Of a DNA stretch of 64,000 bases, positions 1 through 12,700 are shown piece by piece. Positions within the stretch are counted from its first letter, which is position 1. Every line of letters begins with the position of its first letter. The notes under the pieces are model-generated. The model had not been told where the DNA came from. It ran no database searches and saw only the letters and a program-made list of their open reading frames with translations. The position numbers were made by a program, and so were the translations under genes. This DNA comes from Otis tarda (Eukaryota > Chordata > Aves > Otidiformes > Otididae): positions 20,584,501-20,648,500 of the forward strand of contig CM048553.1 of NCBI GenBank assembly GCA_026413225.1, given 5' to 3'.

Positions 1-3000
1 ATAGTGCTTTAAGTGTGTGTTGATGAAGCACCTGTGCATACTGACAAAATATTCAGGACAAAATATCTCAAAACATACCAATACTGAACAAGAAATTAAA
101 GCCTTCATCTAGAAAATAAGTTCAATTATTTTTGAGCTTTTGAGAGAGCTTGTCTGACTTCTCCTCATTACATTTGCCCTTCTGTGTATCTGCTCTTGGG
201 CTATTTACAAACAACTGGAAGCATAACATACAGGAATACCTTGTTTCCTGAGATTTTCAGCCTAAATTTAGAGCACAACAGGGCTCTGACTTGATTTTTT
301 AAGATGAATAATAATTTAGATGAGCAAACATATTTTTGTGTGCCTGTACAAACTGAATTTCAGCTTAGTTTAGGACTCTAAACACATTTATTCATATAGA
401 GTATGGACAGAATATAAAGTGGTGATTGCACAAAAACCTCAGGAATCGGTGATTCTAGGCATACCAGCTTTTTAGTCTCTCTGCTCTGATTTAAAAATGA
501 AATGCAAAGAAACAATTGTATATTAATTTTTAATTTTCTCTATGCTACCTAATTATGTTCTTTCAGTTAATGGTGGCTTAAAAACACTGTGCAAACCTGT
601 AGACCTTTTGGATTTACTCCCCAGAAATCTTCAGTTTCTTCAGTGGCAATGAATGGCTCAGCATTTTATTTTTTACGGTCAGTGAATGAAGTCTGTTGAA
701 ACTTTGCAAATAGGAGTACACGACAAGAGGGTGCAAAGGGACTATGAGCATTGGTGCCAAAGCTTGAATGCTGTCATATGCTTGCCTAAAAGGAATTCTT
801 GTAAGTGCTGCTGTTGGCTGCAGAGGAATTCCTAATCCCATCTGAAGTTCGTTCCACAATCTTACAGTTGAATAGCAAAGTAACCTTCTAGCAAAAGAGC
901 TAATCAACTTTGGGAGGACAAAATGTAAACAAAGAAATTCTCTTAAAAATGATGATTGAAGCCTGTAACGTTTTAACGACTTGGCAGCTAGCACAGCATT
1001 GCTTTACAAACAAACAGAAACCAATACCAGTGTGTCTCTTGGGCTTGGAAGTAAATGTATAATTACTCAGATTAAGTCCTTTGCTTTTAATACAAATCTC
1101 AAGGCTGCATAAAAAGGTATATTTAGGCTCAAGCTGCAGTGGGAACTGGTGGAGCAATTTGTTGGGTCACTTTGACATGGAATTAATGAGCAGACAGGAT
1201 GTCCTCCATGCAAAAAAAACATTGTGTTCTCTATCTCACTAGCTACTTCAGATCCTTTGATGGCTGAAAAAGTATTAGGAAACGAGTAGAGACATATTAA
1301 ACAGGGGCATACACTGGAGTGAAAGATAATACTGTTGAATTCCTTATTCCTATCATGAGAGAGACATAGATTGGGTGATTCTATAAAATTTGAGGTTGCT
1401 TCCTATAAAATACACATGAGCAAATACGAATACCTTTTGATGGAGTAGACTATCAAGTCTGATTCCTTCATGTACATGTCTGTTGATTTCCTCAGTGGAG
1501 TTAACTTTAGATCCTGTGACTGGATGATGAGGGAAGAGAGAAAGAATTCCAGCTGAGTGCAGAGGGAAGGGTTTATGCCTGGCATCAAATGCCAAATCCC
1601 TCATCCTGGGTTTGAATCAGACATGCCTTGCACCAAGGCAGGAGCTGTACTGTGGTAGATTTCTAAGGACAAGAGGGCTCAGGAAAGGGCATTGGGATAA
1701 GACGGAAGGGAAAACACAGAAAAGCTAGGTTAGCATGTGTACTAAAAGAGAAGAAAATAATTCCCTGGGGATATGTCCTCTGGCAAATTTGTTTGGCATT
1801 GAAGATGAATGAGCCAATAGTGTTTTCCAGACATCTAATAGAGACCTTAAGGAATTACACGAAATAATTCACTGAATGATTTCTCTCTTCTACAGACTTT
1901 CAAGCCTTTCATAGAATTCATTAGCAGTGACATCAGACCAAGATCTATCAAGTTAATGTGGTTAAGGTGTGCTTATTTCTGAATAATGTGTTAAAGAATG
2001 ATACAGGATGATGTCTGGCCACCTTTGATTCCCTAGCTAAGCAAGGCAGTGCACCCTTAACAGCTTGCTTGCTTGGAGGCAGCCCTCAGCAGGATTTCAG
2101 AGCAGGGCTTAGACCTGTGCTGCAGGTTCTTAGTGAGACCTTTTGACCATCCTACTGCACCAATTGCCCGATTTTTGAACACATAAATATAGAAAAATAT
2201 ATAGAAATACATGGATTCCAAAGATGCATGCATGTATGCACATATAATCATACCATGCACATATACACAGAGTTAATCCTTCCCTCCAAAATTCTAGAGG
2301 ATGCCTCTGTAAAAGGACAGCTATTTCAACCTGGCTGCCACAGTGGGTTTCAGAAAGCAGCAAAACAAATGGAGGATGTACTGCATACAGGGTAATCTGG
2401 ACCTCTGCTGCATGGAAATACTAAGCATAACATGAGCAATTAGTTATTATTAAACTCCTGTCCAGTCTAATAATCAGGTTTAGAACAGAATAATACATGG
2501 CAGGGACCTGCTGCATTTGGGAGGGAAACAGGCAATAGAGCAGCAGACAGCCTTCATTCTTCAGAACGCTGTAGAGAGCAATGCTAAAACAATGTTCTGT
2601 ATAAGTGACTTTGGAAAAATTGCTTTTAAAGTCAAGTCATAAACATTTTTAATGCATGAAATAAGATGGGAGTCTGTGACCTGTTTCCCGAAGTGACTTA
2701 AATGTAATTCATACTAAGGAAATATAAGTTACATGCAGAATTGTAGCATTTTTGGTTTGCATCATTAAGTGGCTAAAATTCCTTAGGGAGACACTTGCAT
2801 CATTAGGAAGGTATGAGTGTGACCACTTTCATATGAGCATAGCTGTGTTTCTGAGTGGGAGGTGTTGGCATTGCTAGTGTAATTATGGTAATGTAGATAA
2901 AGGAGAACAAAGTTTTAAGGTAGGCATGAGGACCTACTTTCACCCGACGGATGTAATAACACTCAAAAAGTTGAACTGTGATAACTTGTTTTCAAAGGGT

Positions 3001-6000
3001 AATTTAGCTCTTACATGAGGCAAATCATCCTGAGAGTTCCCATGATGTCCTGATGCGCTATACATCTAACAGAGGCTCTACAGGTAAATGCCTAAACCAA
3101 GATACTTTCTATCCAGACTTTCTTCACAGTAAGGTCCAGCCCTAGCATTTCTCTGTAGGCTGGATAACTTTTTGGTTAACATTGCTCCATAAAGAGCTCC
3201 AGCTTATCATGGATCACTCTACCAGGCTACAGAAAGACAGGGATATTTTATAAATATTTCACACAGAAGGTAAATGACCCACGGAGTATGCAAAAATTTG
3301 ACTTCTATTACACTTATCTTGCTATAACTGACGCAAGCTGCCTGTTCCTTGTATCCCCAGTGATTCTTTTCTATCATGTTGGACTTTCAAGGATTACTAC
3401 AAAAGATCAATTTTTAGAAATTGACTTCTGTTAAAAGGAAATCTAGACTTTATACATTTGCCACATCCTCAGTGGTTATACATTGTGGAACTCAAATCCC
3501 AACTCTGGCCATCTCGGCTTGCTTGCACATCCAGCACTTAGAAACGTGGCATTATGTGGGACAAAACCTCCATAGTTAGAGCTGAGGAATCCATTTGTTT
3601 CATTTTATTTGAGCTGATGATCTCATAAAGGTTCTTAAAAGCTTTTCCACTTGAGGAAACTGACTGATAGACTAGTAGTTTTTAATAAAGCTATTGTTTA
3701 ATAAAATCAGTTTAAACTGGAATCATATCCACATGGAGCAGGTAAACTGGGATAGTTAAGGGAAGGAAGGAGAATACATTATTCTGTTAAATTACGCTGT
3801 CATTATGCCAATCAATTTCCCTAAGTAAGTATACTCTAATGGCCTGATTCTGTGAGACTGGAAACATATCCTGCAAATCTTATTTGCAGCAGTTCATACG
3901 GCTTTTTGTTATTTTTGTAATTGCTTTTCTAATTATTTACTTCATTGCCTGCCAAATGATAGACATTTCTGGACACGGATAGTAATGTTCTGTGTCTGCA
4001 CCTCTAATTCATGTGTCCTACTCTGAAAAGCAGATTGTTCAGATAATAAAATACCATACAAAAATTACTCTACCTGGACCTACATTTTTTAAGATGAATG
4101 CAGCTTAGTTAAGTTATAAACCTTTCTATATATGCCACAATAATGGAAATGAAAGCATAGTCTTAAATTAGAAAGAACTTTGATGACAGGTGTGATGACA
4201 GTGAATTATGGATCCCTTTAGAAAGGCATGAAAAATCTTCATTTTCCTGTTATGATTAGCTAAGTGTGTGTTCCTTTGTTCTGATTGTTGCTGGATTTTT
4301 TTCCATTAAGAAGGAAAAGGAGCATCTGCCTCAGTTCTTTATGAGCCACAAGTCCAGAGGATATGTTAGTGCAGAGGCAGCCACGTCCTCAATTACCTGA
4401 CCTGGCACTTCCCTCTCCATACCCCTTGTGTTAGCTACAGGAGATCAGAGGCACTGAGGGATGCTGGTGTTTGAAGCCACCATTGTTCTGGCTCAGAAAG
4501 CTGATGTCAAATTACCTGGGAGATGTAGTCCCCCTGTCCCAAATGGTTGGGACTCACTGTCTTCTGTCAAGTGCAGCTGGAATTGCCCAACATTTCAAAA
4601 GCTGTGAGAGGAAGATGAGGAGGATAGGGTCTGACGGATGGGCAGAGTGACCGACAGGTGCCCACACACAGCCTTTGTGCTCCCTTCTCACCAGAAAACA
4701 GGATAATGAGTGTTTTCCCCCACCAACTGGGAGTGGGGAGGAGGCACTTGGTGGGGTTACAGCAACTCTATATACTGTTTAAAAGAAAATATTCAAAAGG
4801 AATAATGGTTTCTTTCTTGTAGGCTTGATGTCAGTCACTGAACCACAGTGCTGCCTCAGACCTGTGGTACGTACCCCCTCCTCTCCTGCCTCCGGCAGCA
4901 GTCAGTTCAAGGTGCTTTGGGCCCTGAGAGAAGGCAAATATTAAATGCTAAGCTTTATGGAGACTTAGCATCAACTTCTGACACAAAAATTTTTGTTTCC
5001 CCTGCAGTTTTCCATAAAATTAATTACTGGCACTGTGAATGTGCCCTTTATTCACATCCATGTCCTGCCTATCTCCGGATCTTGGCTAATAAACTGTTAG
5101 CTTCTCAGCAAAAGTCTTCTCAAACCTCTCTCCAAGACGGATTTTCACACTGTTTCTTGTCTCTAGAGTATCTGCTCAGCCTCCATGAAAAAATAATTAT
5201 AGTGAAGTTAATTGCATTACTATAGATTTATACACTCATGTAGAAAATACAGTCACCTTTTGTTTCCCAGGTTTCACTTTTTATATTCCGGTGGGGGATT
5301 ATCTTGAATTTTAGTCACTAATCCAAAGCACATTCATTTTGTCTCTGGCTTTGCTTTTGTTAGGTGATTTTCCTTAAAAGAAATATTATTTTGCTATCCA
5401 AACAGAGACAATTCAACAAATTGTGGGAATGAGATATGAAAGAAGTCACAATCAGTAGAAAAGATGTATGCTGTAAGTGGCATTGGAGTCACTAGTAGAA
5501 GTTTTGTTTGTTACTGTATTTGTAAAACATCTCTGTAAGTGGCTGTGATCCCCTAGCTCCTGGTAATGGGGTAGCGTGCAGAAAAGAGCAGTTTGGGATT
5601 ATAAAGAGAATATGTTTGTTCAGGGTTTTGTTGGGGTTTTTCACCCCTTTTGTATTAGCCAACTTTATGGGGCCCCATTCTATGTGCAAGAATTTGAAGT
5701 TCTTTTGCCAGAACTCCTGAGTCTCTGATGTCCTGAGTCAGAACATCCTCAGATTCTACAGAGTCTGATGGGAACTGGAGGTCTCTTCAGGCCAGCAACT
5801 ATACCATGGGTTTATATCCTGTATTTCCATTTTTCTCTCCCAACAGCAGTGAAGAAACCATCTGAAGCGGCTGCAGATTTGGTGTTGCAGGCAATACGAT
5901 GTCTCTAGAAGCTTCTGAAAGCACAAGAGTAAACATGATAGCTTCTGGGTATATTCCAAGACTGAAAAACAAACCCTTCTGCATCTCCTCAATCTCCTTC

Positions 6001-6643
6001 TGTTTGGAGACATGAACACTGTCAACAGCACTTGTTTCACTCAGGGGAGCATATGCATTGCAATATGGCCTTTAATTACTCAGTTGTAAACTAGTCCTCA
6101 TGTAATACGGAATTGTATCTGTAATACTTTGCAACCTCAGAGCACAGTTTGCTGCTCTGTATGTGTCAGGTAAACACAGTCCTGGAGGCCCTTGTGAGAG
6201 AAGTACGCAGAATTACGTAGTAACATGTAATAAAATATTTGCACATTTTTGAACGCTGTCTGCAGACCACGTTAATTTTCAGCTGAAGGGTCACTGTTGC
6301 AAGGCTCCTGTTTGCAGTGTATTTTTCTGCCCACCAGCCCAGTACAGCTTCGGTGTGCGTGGTTGGAGGACAGATCCTCCCTGAGCTCTCAAGAGCTGCA
6401 GCAGGTACTGTGTGATCTGACAAAGGTTCTGGGGAGCAGTAGCGAATATGAATGCATTTCTCAATTGTGATGAACGTATGCCTCGTTGTGGGTTTATGTT
6501 GGGAAACTGAAAATGTTAGCTTGAGGTTGACTCCTTCTGGAATTCCTAACGACTGAAGTTTCTATTGGACTGTTGATTTTAGTGATATTATTGAAACACA
6601 GGCCTTAATTCTTCCATCTAGACATGCTTGCACAGACCTACTT
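1..6643. other. Unique AT-rich non-coding DNA, no gene recognised
   Basis: No recognisable gene or transposon. The longest open frames are 126 codons on the minus strand (614-994) and 125 codons on the plus strand (4848-5225). Neither has a recognisable domain, biased composition or flanking gene structure, and overlapping frames are also open around 900-1157. A short purine/pyrimidine-alternating patch built on ATGCATGC and GCACATAT lies near 2220-2275. I see no CpG island. Confidence 0.6.
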
Positions 6644-6776
6644 AGGCCAGGTTGGACGGGGCTCTGAGCAACCTGATCTAGTTGAAGAAGTCCCTGCTCC
6701 TTGCAGGGGGGTTGGACTAGATGACCTTTGAAGGTCCCTTCCAGCCCTAACCATTCTATGATTCTGTGATTCTATG
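6644..6776 (+). mobile_element. CR1 LINE, 3'-terminal fragment
   Basis: A severely 5'-truncated copy of the chicken-repeat-1 (CR1) non-LTR retrotransposon. What remains is the extreme 3' end: 'gagcaacctgatctagt', then 'ggttggactagatgacc', then 'aaggtcccttccagcccta', closing with octamer copies ATTCTATG / ATTCTGTG / ATTCTATG at about 6753-6776. The octamer repeat is the hallmark CR1 terminus, and the element is read 5' to 3' on the plus strand. No part of ORF2 is left, so it has no coding capacity. CR1 characteristically lacks target-site duplications and none is seen. Confidence 0.93.
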
Positions 6777-9700
6777 TGGAATTCTACAGGGCTCAACTGT
6801 TACACTGGAATAGGCTGTGGTTTTTGTTTTTTTTTTTTGACTACCCTGTACATTAAGAGCAGACACATTTAAAATATTTGAGAATCGAATTCATGACCTA
6901 AGATGTCTTGTGCAAAGTGTAAAGCCATTGCAGCATGTAATTTTAGGGATGAAAATGGGTAGTGGTAAAAGGAAATGCTGATGTATCCAAAACTCTGCAG
7001 TCCCCAAGGATCTTGCTGTAATGTAATTTGCTAGAGATTAAAGCAAGAGGGGAAGGGTCTCTACTGCCTGTCATACTGCACTAACAACAAACACAGTACA
7101 TTTAAAAATGATTAATAGTGAGAGGATATAAAAAATATTAATTTTAACAGATGTTAATAAGCAGTATTTAATAGGATGAAGGCTGTGCAAAGTGTCTGAT
7201 ATTTATTTATGTCTACTCAGGGGTACAAAAAGAGAAGAGTATAAATTATTCCTGACATCTCAATTCTCAATAGAATTCTGTTGCACGTAGAAAAGCTATG
7301 CAATGTCTTTAGTTTATTATAAGCTATGTGACCTGTGCGTGTGGTTATGAATAAAGTGTTGACAAATGCTTTCCTCTAAGCAGAAAACAGTGCTGTCAGC
7401 CTGGAAATGTGGAATTGCTGTGCTTCAGCTAGCACTAAGTCTTAGTGACTTAGTGACTGGCTCTGTTCAGTCATTTTGAGGTGACGGCTGTAATGCAAAA
7501 AATGCAGGCTTAAAGAGAAGTGTTTTTATCAAACTTGGGAGTAGGGTACTGGAAGCTATGTGCATGGCTGAGGATAAACAAAAAGGGTAAGAAAGGCAGG
7601 AAGGGGGTGGTGATGATTTTGTCTTTCCTTCAGAACCTTTTTCCTTGTATGGAAAAGGTTTAGAAGTGATGCCCAAGATAAAAGACAGTTAAATATAAAA
7701 CCTAAAAGCATCCGGAGTCTGTTATACATGGACACAGGAGAAAAGCTGCAAATGAATTGTGGTGTGGGAAAGGACGAGAGAACAGATCCTTAGTGGTATA
7801 AGTCAACACAGCACCATGTGAATCAATGAAAATTTAGGGAGGAAGGTGCCAGGTTGCTCAGCACGCACCCAGAATCATAGGGCAGGGAAGATACTGTATG
7901 TGCAGAGGGTGCGGGCGCAAGTGTGGAAAGATGGGAAAGAACCAAACAAAAGCAGTTAACATGATGAAATACCCCCTGTCCCTTGCCCTGCGTGTACAAA
8001 ACACTCACTGCCAGGCGTTGGGAGCAGATCTGACTGCAGAGCTGTGGGCTGGTGTCCAGCCTGTTGACTGCACAGAGCCAGGTACCACTCAGCAGCAATC
8101 TGGCACCAAATAGTTTAATTTTAGATTCACTAAAATTGATAGATAGATTCACTCTCACCATCCTCCATGGTTGCTATAGAAGGAAGCTTTGTTTTTCTTA
8201 GCTTGCGTGTCTCCTGCCAATTGACTTCTTTGTGTATTGAATCTATTTGCAATAAATGTCCCACTTGCAATAAATATGCAATCCTTGTCTAACAACTGCC
8301 GTGCTCTGTGTAAAGACATGGTGGTAATATTAATGAAACGAAGAGAATAGTATGTTCCGTTGTATTATTAACACCAGAACTTGCTGTGAGCAGTAATATA
8401 TTTTAAGTAGCAAAAGCAGGAAGAAATTGAGATGGGATCCAAAAGAATCCTGGGGAGAAGTCCTATCTAATACCAGAAGGGCTACTGGAAGTGTATTTCC
8501 CTAGTACAAAACATGTTCCTGGGAATAAGCACCTAAGGATGAAGATGCTTTATGTTATTTCCCACTCTTTGATTACAAAACCTTCAGCATTTCCTAGTGT
8601 AGACAGAGCCCCAAGTTGTCATCCTTGCTGTCTCAAAGATCAAGTCTAGTTTTCACTAGTCTCACCACCACAACTCTTACATAAGCTCCTCTCAAACTTG
8701 CTACTCTCTTAAATCCAGAACTACCCTCTTTTCCTCAATAATCTATCTCAGAGCACCTTATTTCCTCCTGATTCTTCCCAGTTCTCTATGGTGCTCCCAT
8801 TCCCCCCAAACATCCTCCTACTGAAGCCCTTTTATCCTTCTTCCCTCACAGTCACAGCCTTCTCATCTCAGGCACTCTGTCACTGCCCATTCTGTTATCT
8901 GAATCCATTTTGGTGGCTGCCGCCTCCTGCTGCCATACCTCTAGCTGATTTTGTGCTTGTTTTTGGGGAAAAGGAAGAAGGAAGGACTTAAATTCACCTT
9001 CTCCTTCCAACCTAGAAGCAGCCAGAAATTATTAAAAAAAAAAAGAAGAGACCTTGGAAATACATCTAGGGAGGAGTAGACATATGGCAATCCCAGCTGC
9101 AGCTGTGATGCCGCCAGGACTTGGCAAAGCATATTGAAGCCCCAGAGCAAAACAGCTGTTGGAATGAGAGGGGTGAGAGCAGGAAGGCAACTGATGTGGG
9201 ACCACCTTCTTACCCACTTCTCATCTCTCACTGTTAGTAATTGAGCTTGCTAGAGTGAATCATAGTCCTGTTACCAAATTCTTAAGTGTAAACCTGTTAA
9301 CATATTTGGCTTGCTTATTTTTAACTGCATTTGTCAGGAAACAGAAATCTTAGAGACTCTCTGAAGTCCAGCACTCATCCAAAGGAACACCACAGAACAC
9401 TTGATCTGGCTTGCTCATGCAGTCTTACAAAGTTCATTTAAGTCCCAGAAGAAGCCTTTTTTTTTTTTTTCTTCCCCCTTGCCTTCTCCTCCCTCACAGA
9501 GCCAAGCCCTGGGAGCATATACAATGCAGTTGACCTATTGCACGGCACAGTCAATCTCAGTTGTCCCTCAGTTGTCCCTGGGAAGGAAAACAGTTGGGAC
9601 CAGACTGCAGCTGCCCAAAGTAGGTAGCAGGTCAGTAGTTCTGGTAGGCTGGAAGTCAACCTCAAGCTAGATAGACAAGAAATTGATCAATATTTACACT

Positions 9701-12700
9701 TAGGTTTTATTTCCTGTGGTATAGGCTTTCAGTCCTTGGTGTTGGCTCAGCCACTTCAGCTTACAGCCTGGTTGGGTCTGTGCTGTTGCAGCACTAATAG
9801 GGCCTGGAGAGCATGACTGTGGTGTTTGCAGATCCAGGCTGATACATTTATGCAGCCTGATGCTCTGCTATACATACTTCCCAAAGCATTTTTTTTAATG
9901 CAGGTTTGGAGACGTCTGTGCCAAGTTCTCTGATACGAGTGCTCCTGAGGAATAATAGAAACATTCTGAAAATAGCAAGAAACAGGCAATCACTACTAGC
10001 CTGGGGTCAGAAAGAAACTTCCTCTCAAGGGCATGTCATTATATGTTTGTCTTGTATTTTCTTCTGAAGGAGGTAGCGCTACCATTGTTAGAGTGGGATG
10101 TCAGATTTGACAGCCCCAGGGCAAAGCATGATGCTTTGTTCCCCTTCTTTCTGCCTCTGAGGCAGCTGGAGGTGGAATACCTGATTTCTGTTCTCTCCTA
10201 GAGTCCAGGAAAGGCCTGTCACATGTAGAGTATTGCTTTTCAGTGTAGAAGAGTTCCTTATTTCTGTTGCACACCGATCTTGAATTCATTTGTCAAAAAC
10301 ATTGGATGAGATTGTAGTGTAAGGTGACCACCTAAACAGGGAGATTTTAAAGCTGTGGGACATTTCTTTTCTCAATGCCTGTGCATTGCAGAATGCAGGG
10401 AAGAGCGGCCGTGCACAGGAAAGTGGTTGAGATGCAGAACATTTGGGATAGAGGGAAAGTGTTTTAATAGGAAGAGGAAAGGCACAGTGGTCTCCAAGGT
10501 GGGAAGGGCAGGCAGCAGGGAGGAAGGGACTGTGCTTCTGCACAAAGTTTGACTTAAAGGCTTTCATCTTCGTGCATGTCTGAACATGTGGATGGTCTTC
10601 CAACTGAATACATGAACCTCCCATCTGCCAGAACTTGTGTGGCCATCCTCAGAGAGGCCAGGGCTGGGGCACTGCGTGCCATGTCACTGGGGTCCTGTAC
10701 AGAACAAGCCCATCAGACCTGAGGCCACACACAAGTTTTGTCCAGAATTCCCTATGGAGTGCAAACTTGCATTACTGAGCCTTAATTCTATTTTCAGTTA
10801 TCATCCCCAGCTGTTTCAGCCTGCAGTACTAGCTCTTTTATTAGTAACAGCTGCACCAAATTTCAAAGGCAATGCTCTTGTTAATTTTGCCTGAAGCGGA
10901 TTCTGAATGGCTTGAAATGTTGCTAATGTATTTATGTGCATTTAATTTTTGTGTTACTGTTCAACAGCAAAAGTGAAGACCAGAATTATACTGAAATACA
11001 GAAAAAGAAGAAAATATTATTAAGTAAGTGAGCTACCTTTAGCTTTTGTCTTTCTGCTACTGTATTTGTTTTGGGGCTTATGAACATAATAAATTTCAGG
11101 GACTAAGTGGAGTCTATTCAGTCTATTAAGGTTCATTTTCTTTTAATACTCTAATCCCCTCAGGATGCCATTTGCCGTAATTGTTTCTTGAATGATCCTC
11201 CAGTGTTTAAGCTTCAGCCTCTGATTCATAAGCTATTCTGCATACACTTGTGGCTCTGTGCAAAGAAAAATGGGACACATGACATCTGTTTCAAATTTGT
11301 TTTTCTTTACTTTGCAATTATGCCCCTTGTCCTCATATCTGTCTCCCAACAAAAAAATAGTAAGTGCCTTTGGCATTAACTATACTGTTTTAGATTTTAT
11401 ATACCAAAATTAAATCTCCTCAGATTGTGGTTTTATAGTCTATAAATTCAGATTTTATGGTCTCTTCTCATACTTTTTTTTGTCCTTGGATCAATAGTAC
11501 TGCCCTTCTTTTGAACTTTACAAACATTACAAACATTAGGCAGGCTGATGAAGTTGTGTTGGCCAGAACGATAGACTGCATTGAAGGGAGAGTGCAACCA
11601 GACTGCATTTTTTCCATTCACAACTGGTTTTGATTTGTGGCTTAAATTCTACATATACTTTCACACTCAGTTCTTTTAAAATTCCTTTGCATTGTTCTGA
11701 TTAATCTAGTTCATAAGTAAGTATTATTTTTAACTGTTACATATTTTTAGACTAATATCTGTTATTCTCAACACTACAATTTTATTTCCTTAGAAGTCTT
11801 ACTGAAAAGTGACAAAAGATCTTTTTAAAAAATCCAGTCTGTGTTCCTGATAAAGCATCTTATTTCTCTGCATTTTCTGTATTTGTCCAGCCTGACTTGA
11901 AAAGTCTCCAAGTTTCCCCGTATTTCTTTGGAAACTATTTTGGTCTTACAGAACTTACTATCAGGAAGAATACTTGTCTAACATTTGGTCTGAATTTCAC
12001 TTTCTTAAATTCATGTCATTGCTGATCTCTGTATTTTCACGTATCGTACTACAACTCTTAGCAAAACCCTCTCCCCTTGCCCTTTAACAGTATGCTTAGC
12101 CAAGCTACACATACTCCGCTCTCTTAATTTCCTCATAATTCAGTCCCACTGTGCCCAGAACATTCTTGTTTCTGCTTTCTGTGCCTCCCCCAGTCTCCCC
12201 TGGAGGTGACAAGGCAGCCCAGCTGAGTGGAGTATGGCCTTGCAATAGCAACAGAGCCTGTCCTGCAGCTGTGCCAGCTGTCAGCCTTGAAAAAGGTGAT
12301 GGGGCCATCATGTTTTACACCAGCTACAGATTTGCTCCCATGCAACTCATGCATCCCAACTATTGTATTGCAATATGATGCCTTCATTTAGGCACTCTAA
12401 AACTGCTCAAGTGTTTTCTGTAGTTGCATCTCCTTGCAAGTATGTCTACCACTCAAACTTCTGTTACTTCTCACTTATATTGGCTATTTAATGTATAAGA
12501 TTAAGTTCCTCTCAACAGCCATACAAGAGCATGCGTTTATTTTAATGTATCTACTTGTGGGATTTTTCTAATGCATTTTTATAATTTCCAGATCTGTTCT
12601 GCGGTTTTTCTTTACCACAACCAGTTTTTGCTGCACTTTCCAAGCTGCTATATGCAAATGTTATACTATACAATTCTGTGCTGTACTACGTATGTTAAAT

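Noticed and set aside
1900..1920. 'ttcatagaattc' resembling a CR1 octamer end
   Set aside because: The conserved CR1 block that should adjoin it is absent; chance match. The same applies to 'agaatcatagg' at about 7871.
4848..5225. 125-codon ORF preceded by a 'ttctttcttgtag' acceptor-like site
   Set aside because: No family resemblance, no clear donor at the end, and AT-rich drift in the C-terminal half; treated as chance.
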